Assembly: GCA_011523725.1 (NCBI GenBank)
Contig: WTGD01000226.1
Location: forward strand, 1-19,215
DNA: 19,215 nt
Direction of reading: 5' to 3'
DNA from: Nitrospinota bacterium
GTDB taxonomy: Bacteria; UBA8248
Part shown: piece after piece, positions 16,793 to 19,215 of the stretch
Layout: each line of letters opens with the position of its first letter
Numbering within the stretch: position 1 is the first letter of the stretch
Position numbers and translations under genes: made by a program
Notes under the pieces: generated by a model
Databases searched by the model: none
Seen by the model: only the letters and a program-made list of their open reading frames with translations
Told to the model about the DNA's origin: nothing

Positions 16793-16851
16793 CATGTTTT
16801 AAAAATTGGCAAACATAAGATTACTATACTGCGGATCGGATATCGGTGGGT
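16793..16851 (-). promoter_or_regulatory. Promoter/operator region of HTH paralog 1, conserved with paralog 2
   Basis: On the minus strand a -10-like TATAGT (16823-16828) is followed by an inverted repeat, ATGTTT (16794-16799 on the + strand) and AAACAT (16811-16816), ahead of the gene. The sequence around it aligns well with the same position upstream of paralog 2, including GCCA, AATT, AAAA and CGGCC blocks. The -35 position (ACCCAC) is poor, so the promoter may need an activator or be weak. The repeat just after the -10 is where a repressor would bind. Confidence 0.45.
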
Positions 16852-16992
16852 ATCTAAATTATCTGCAAAATTGGAATCAGGAAAAAATCCAACTTTCAAG
16901 GAAGCGAGGCAGATTTCCCTATGTCACGCGCAAGAAGGCGGTCGGTTGCATATGAAGCGTGATTTCTTGTTGGTCTCTTGTTGCCCTAATAT

Positions 16993-17532
16993 TTACTTGG
17001 TGGTTTCATCGGACTCAGTGAATCTATGTAGTCCCGATAATTCTGAGTAAAGCAATGACTTTGCAAGAAAAGCGATTTGGTCGACAAAGAAGAAAGCGGT
17101 ATCGTGAAGCTCCCCGGCATCGCGTTTTTGGAGGGCGATTCTCATTGCATATGCATATATCACTACTCTCAGAACATCAATGATGTCATTGATACTGCCG
17201 ATGCCTTCATGCGGTTTTAATATGGAATTTATCACTTTTTGAACCTCCATGACTGCATCTGCTTTGCTTTCTATTAATTTGTTCATTTTGTGTTCCAACT
17301 CGTCAACAAGGGTTTCTATATCAGCTTCAGTACCCAGGACTTCCGATGACTCGAGTTCGAGAGTCTTGCAGATCCTTTTTGCGGTTTTTGAAAAAACGGG
17401 ATTGCCGTTTATGGCGCTCAATAGCGTTCTCGCGTCGCAGCCAATTGCTTCCGAAGCTGCCCTTATCGACCCAAAATAGGGAGCCCCAGATATTTTCATT
17501 AAGATAAGTTCTCCTCTCATCTTTATAGGCAT
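16993..17532 (-). CDS. HTH protein of unknown function, paralog 2 of a tandem array
   Basis: This is a protein of 179 residues that I do not recognise, clearly paralogous to the gene after it on the minus strand. It has MRGELI (5-10), ISGAPYFGS (14-22), the fully identical EAIGCDARTLLSAI core of the helix-turn-helix (28-41) and ICKTLELESSEVL. The acidic segment after residue 68 is longer and looks partly coiled-coil (ETLVDELEHKMNKLIESKAD), then comes a helical domain with VVIYAYAMRIALQ. The tail is highly diverged from paralog 1, so the DNA-binding unit is under stronger constraint than the C-terminal part. The start ATG is preceded by AGGAAC-type sequence like paralog 1. The gap of 243 nt to paralog 1 holds that gene's promoter. 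Confidence 0.75.
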   Translation of the reverse strand: MPIKMRGELILMKISGAPYFGSIRAASEAIGCDARTLLSAINGNPVFSKTAKRICKTLELESSEVLGTEADIETLVDELEHKMNKLIESKADAVMEVQKVINSILKPHEGIGSINDIIDVLRVVIYAYAMRIALQKRDAGELHDTAFFFVDQIAFLAKSLLYSELSGLHRFTESDETTK

Positions 17533-17577
17533 GTTCCTGTTCCTATGCTTGAGCTGTCACTTCCTCATAGGCCGAGT

Positions 17578-17639
17578 CATGGCCTTTTCAATTGTGGCGA
17601 ACATGAGAACAGTATACCGTGAATCGGGTTGTGGTGAAG
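17578..17639 (-). promoter_or_regulatory. Promoter/operator region of HTH paralog 2, conserved with paralog 1
   Basis: On the minus strand a -10 TATACT (17611-17616) is followed by two CATG boxes (17602-17605 and 17578-17581) that occupy the same positions as the ATGTTT/AAACAT repeat of paralog 1. Shared blocks include CCGAT upstream of the -10 and GCCA, AATT and CGGCC downstream. The -35 position (CTTCAC) is weak. Conservation of non-coding DNA alongside diverged coding tails suggests that the sequence is functional. Confidence 0.45.
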
Positions 17640-17813
17640 TTGTAAAATAAACACAAAATGGGAACATCAAGCGCAAGCAACGTGTTTCGAATTGGCGAAG
17701 GCCGCCTGCGCGGCGCGCAAGAGTGCGGATGGGTGGTGGTATGATTTCGGAGGATTTTCATTGATTTGACATCCCCGGTGAATGACTCAGGAGTGGTGGC
17801 GTCTTCTTGTTTG

Positions 17814-18320
17814 TTACAGAACCGACTCTTTATGGTGAATATATTCAGATACAGCGATGGCGGTTGAGGGATTTTCTCTAGCGAAGTTAAATGCGTACAT
17901 TTCGAGGAGCAATTTCAAAACGAACAAGACATCACTCTGTTGGTATTCTCCGTGACGCTTTAAAGTTCCCTCGATAGCGTCGAGTGCTGCGTTGCAAGCT
18001 GTCATGGTAAGGCCTGAGAATTCATTTCTGTTCAATGCACTCACCGGAGCAGAAATCTCCTCCTTGCTCTTTTCGTGTTTTTGTTCGGCGGAAAGAGACG
18101 GGTCCAAATGCGGCTCGGATTCAAAATCGATGACTTCTTCCGGTGCGAGGTCCAACATTTGGCAAATTGCGGTTGCAGTGCTGAGTTGAACAGGGTGGCC
18201 CTTTACGGCGCGCTGTAAAGTTCGGACGTCGAAATCTCCTTGCCTCGAAGCCTCCACAAGCGTCAAGCCGCGTTCGACCAGATGTTTTGTGATGAGATCT
18301 CCCTTCATGCGGAGTTTCAT
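17814..18320 (-). CDS. HTH protein of unknown function, paralog 3 of a tandem array
   Basis: This is a protein of 168 residues, a more distant paralog. It has MKGDLI at residues 5-10 exactly like the other two, an XRE-like helix-turn-helix at about 16-63 (LTLVEASRQGDFDVRTLQRA, then GHPVQLSTATAICQMLDLAPEEVI), an acidic Glu/Ser-rich linker (about 64-92) and a helical C-terminal domain with LLLEMYAFNFAREN, matching IYAM-type motifs in the others. The ATG at 18320 has a strong GGAGGA site (18325-18330) and aligns with paralog starts; an in-frame ATG 39 nt upstream lacks these. It is 281 nt from paralog 2. Its upstream region does not resemble those of paralogs 1 and 2. No catalytic motif is recognised. 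Confidence 0.72.
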   Translation of the reverse strand: MKLRMKGDLITKHLVERGLTLVEASRQGDFDVRTLQRAVKGHPVQLSTATAICQMLDLAPEEVIDFESEPHLDPSLSAEQKHEKSKEEISAPVSALNRNEFSGLTMTACNAALDAIEGTLKRHGEYQQSDVLFVLKLLLEMYAFNFARENPSTAIAVSEYIHHKESVL

Positions 18321-18383
18321 TGTTTCCTCCTTCGTTTCGTTAACACATTTCTTGATCAAGCCCCATCATTTCATACTGCAATC

Positions 18384-18432
18384 CAAGCAAATCAACCACA
18401 TTCCAAAGACTCAAGCAAATAAAACAAGCAAC
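18384..18432. repeat. Three CAAGCAA boxes upstream of HTH paralog 3
   Basis: CAAGCAAAT occurs at 18384-18392 and 18412-18420, and CAAGCAAC at 18425-18432. The spacings (28 and 13 nt) and position about 65-110 nt upstream of the gene start would suit an operator, but the surrounding DNA is A-rich and G-poor on the + strand, which raises the chance of coincidence. Confidence 0.35.
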
Positions 18433-18821
18433 TCAGTATCCGATAGAATGTGCCGTAGTGCAAATCAAGAACATTGAAAATACATGAAAACAACATATTT
18501 ACTACAAAATACAAAAAAACTTACATCAATTGCAAGTGAACAACAATATAAATACATTTTCAGACAATAAGTGGTTCTCGCGATTCCAGGCATTCGTGCT
18601 GCCGGGAGCGACGTGCCACGGCCGCGCGACCAGCACAGAATGGAGTAGGGTGGTTAGGTTTCTATGGGTTTGTGATGGTTTGGGAGGTCAGACGCTGATC
18701 AGAACATCTGTGTCCTGTGGCTTCATCGAACTCGGCGGTGCCTTCGGGTTTCTCGCTCGTCAGCCTTCGGTGTATCAATGCTTTTGGGGCCGTTTCGTCA
18801 ATCGTGTTGATTAAGTAGAGG

Positions 18822-18862
18822 CGATCCGGATCGACAAGTTTTTCTGTATTGTGCTACAGAAA
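18822..18862. repeat. Palindrome plus 8-bp inverted repeat
   Basis: CGATCCGGATCG (18822-18833) is a perfect 12-bp palindrome. Nine nt later, TTTCTGTA (18841-18848) and TACAGAAA (18855-18862) form a perfect 8-bp inverted repeat with a 6-nt spacer. Either could be a protein-binding site or an RNA hairpin; no T-run follows. No gene with a clear start lies next to them. Confidence 0.5.
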
Positions 18863-18907
18863 TGTACCTCCCTGGCTAAGTTATCGCACCATCCCCTCGA
18901 CCTTGGC

Positions 18908-18929
18908 CATGTGTCCTGTCGGACACATG
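18908..18929. repeat. Perfect 9-bp inverted repeat with 4-nt loop
   Basis: CATGTGTCC (18908-18916), TGTC, and GGACACATG (18921-18929) form a compact perfect hairpin. It lies in non-coding DNA. The compact GTCC-TGTC-GGAC form resembles dispersed extragenic palindromes or transposon-end hairpins, but I see no transposase remnant to support that. Confidence 0.55.
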
Positions 18930-18979
18930 ATTCTTGTGGCATTACGGCAGCCTAACATGCTGAAGTCAGAAACGCAACA

Positions 18980-19022
18980 TAAAATTGTAGAAATTATTAA
19001 TAATATTCGTAAAATTGTAGAA
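18980..19022. repeat. 13-nt direct repeat at 30-bp period in AT-rich DNA
   Basis: TAAAATTGTAGAA occurs at 18980-18992 and again at 19010-19022. Both are followed by TTATT with a one-base indel. Between them ATTATTAATAAT (18993-19004) is a perfect palindrome. The patch is the most AT-rich part of the window. Two copies are too few to call iterons or CRISPR repeats. Confidence 0.5.
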
Positions 19023-19215
19023 TTATTCATATACCATCGCCAACTTGCCACGTGTTTATGATCGAAAACGAATAACCTGATTGCTTGTTAACCAGTGAGG
19101 TGGGCATTAAATCGTTTCATCACGTAACTTGAGGATCCATATTTCACCCAACAGGGTCCCGCCCGCCGCCGTGGTTCGTCACTTCCGCGTCATTCAGTTG
19201 AACGAACGCCTGGGC

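Larger units (their letters stand above)
18321..19215. other. Gene-poor terminal region with repeats
   Basis: I see no convincing gene in these 0.9 kb. About 18360-18560 is A-rich and G-poor on the + strand. About 18590-18840 returns to mixed GC and contains open frames on both strands with no good start or ribosome site. About 18960-19040 is strongly AT-rich. Several inverted and direct repeats are listed separately. The final 70 nt are GC-rich and open in two opposite frames, so a gene may begin or end at the window edge. Confidence 0.6.

Noticed and set aside
16709..17050. Plus-strand 113-codon open frame between HTH paralogs 1 and 2
   Set aside because: No ribosome site, unlikely composition, and it covers the conserved promoter region of paralog 1 and the 3' end of paralog 2.
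16207..18320. Defence island, toxin-antitoxin or phage repressor interpretation of the HTH array
   Set aside because: HTH proteins alone are visible; there is no nuclease, toxin, integrase, structural phage gene or CRISPR repeat in the window to support such a label.
18484..18570. 28-residue plus-strand mini open frame starting MKTTYLLQ
   Set aside because: No Shine-Dalgarno sequence and located in A-rich DNA where short frames of this kind are expected by chance.
18530..18814. Plus-strand 94-codon open frame in the terminal region
   Set aside because: It begins with a non-ATG codon, has no ribosome site, and its sequence (Cys/Trp/Phe-rich) does not look like a protein domain.
18980..19022. 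CRISPR array
   Set aside because: Only two short 13-nt repeats at 30-bp period with AT-rich spacer; too few and too short.

Overview
The window is about 19.2 kb of bacterial chromosome. Its first 16.2 kb is GC-rich, densely coding and entirely on the + strand. It looks like a Gram-negative-type bacterium with environmental, amino-acid-scavenging metabolism: high-affinity branched-chain amino acid (Liv) uptake, linked Trp/Leu/Asp-family synthesis, the C5 haem pathway, FtsB, and Gfo/Idh/MocA oxidoreductases. I cannot name a genus. A lineage around Desulfobacterota, Nitrospinota, Tectomicrobia or Rokubacteria would fit, but that is inference from gene order and content only.

Layout. (1) 1-4019: a Liv-type ABC importer, with the tail of the periplasmic binding protein, two permeases (livH, livM) and two ATPases (livG, livF). 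A structured, non-coding 130-nt gap separates the binding protein from the permeases. (2) 4196-6878: trpF-trpB-trpA with overlapping stops and starts, covering the last steps of tryptophan synthesis. (3) 6934-11943: leuC-leuD-leuB-asd-mtnP, for leucine synthesis, aspartate semialdehyde and methylthioadenosine salvage, mostly overlapping or nearly so. (4) 11940-13582: hemL (overlapping mtnP by 4 nt) and a small ftsB/divIC-like cell-division gene. (5) 13650-13803: an initiator tRNA-fMet gene with its own good promoter and an intrinsic terminator. (6) 13863-16192: two unrelated-looking Gfo/Idh/MocA NAD(P)-dependent oxidoreductases in tandem.

At about 16.2 kb the character changes abruptly. The DNA becomes AT-richer, the strand flips to minus and gene density falls. 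Here sit three tandem paralogous genes of unrecognised function. Each encodes a protein of about 170-180 residues with an N-terminal M-[KR]-G-[ED]-L-I segment, an XRE-like helix-turn-helix, a variable acidic linker and a helical C-terminal domain. The first two also share a conserved upstream promoter/operator region, so the duplicated unit was gene plus promoter. This array is the most novel-looking part of the window. No integrase, nuclease or toxin is visible with it, so I do not call it a defence or mobile system.

The last 0.9 kb (18321-19215) has no convincing gene. It holds several inverted and direct repeats, an AT-rich patch and possible coding remnants.
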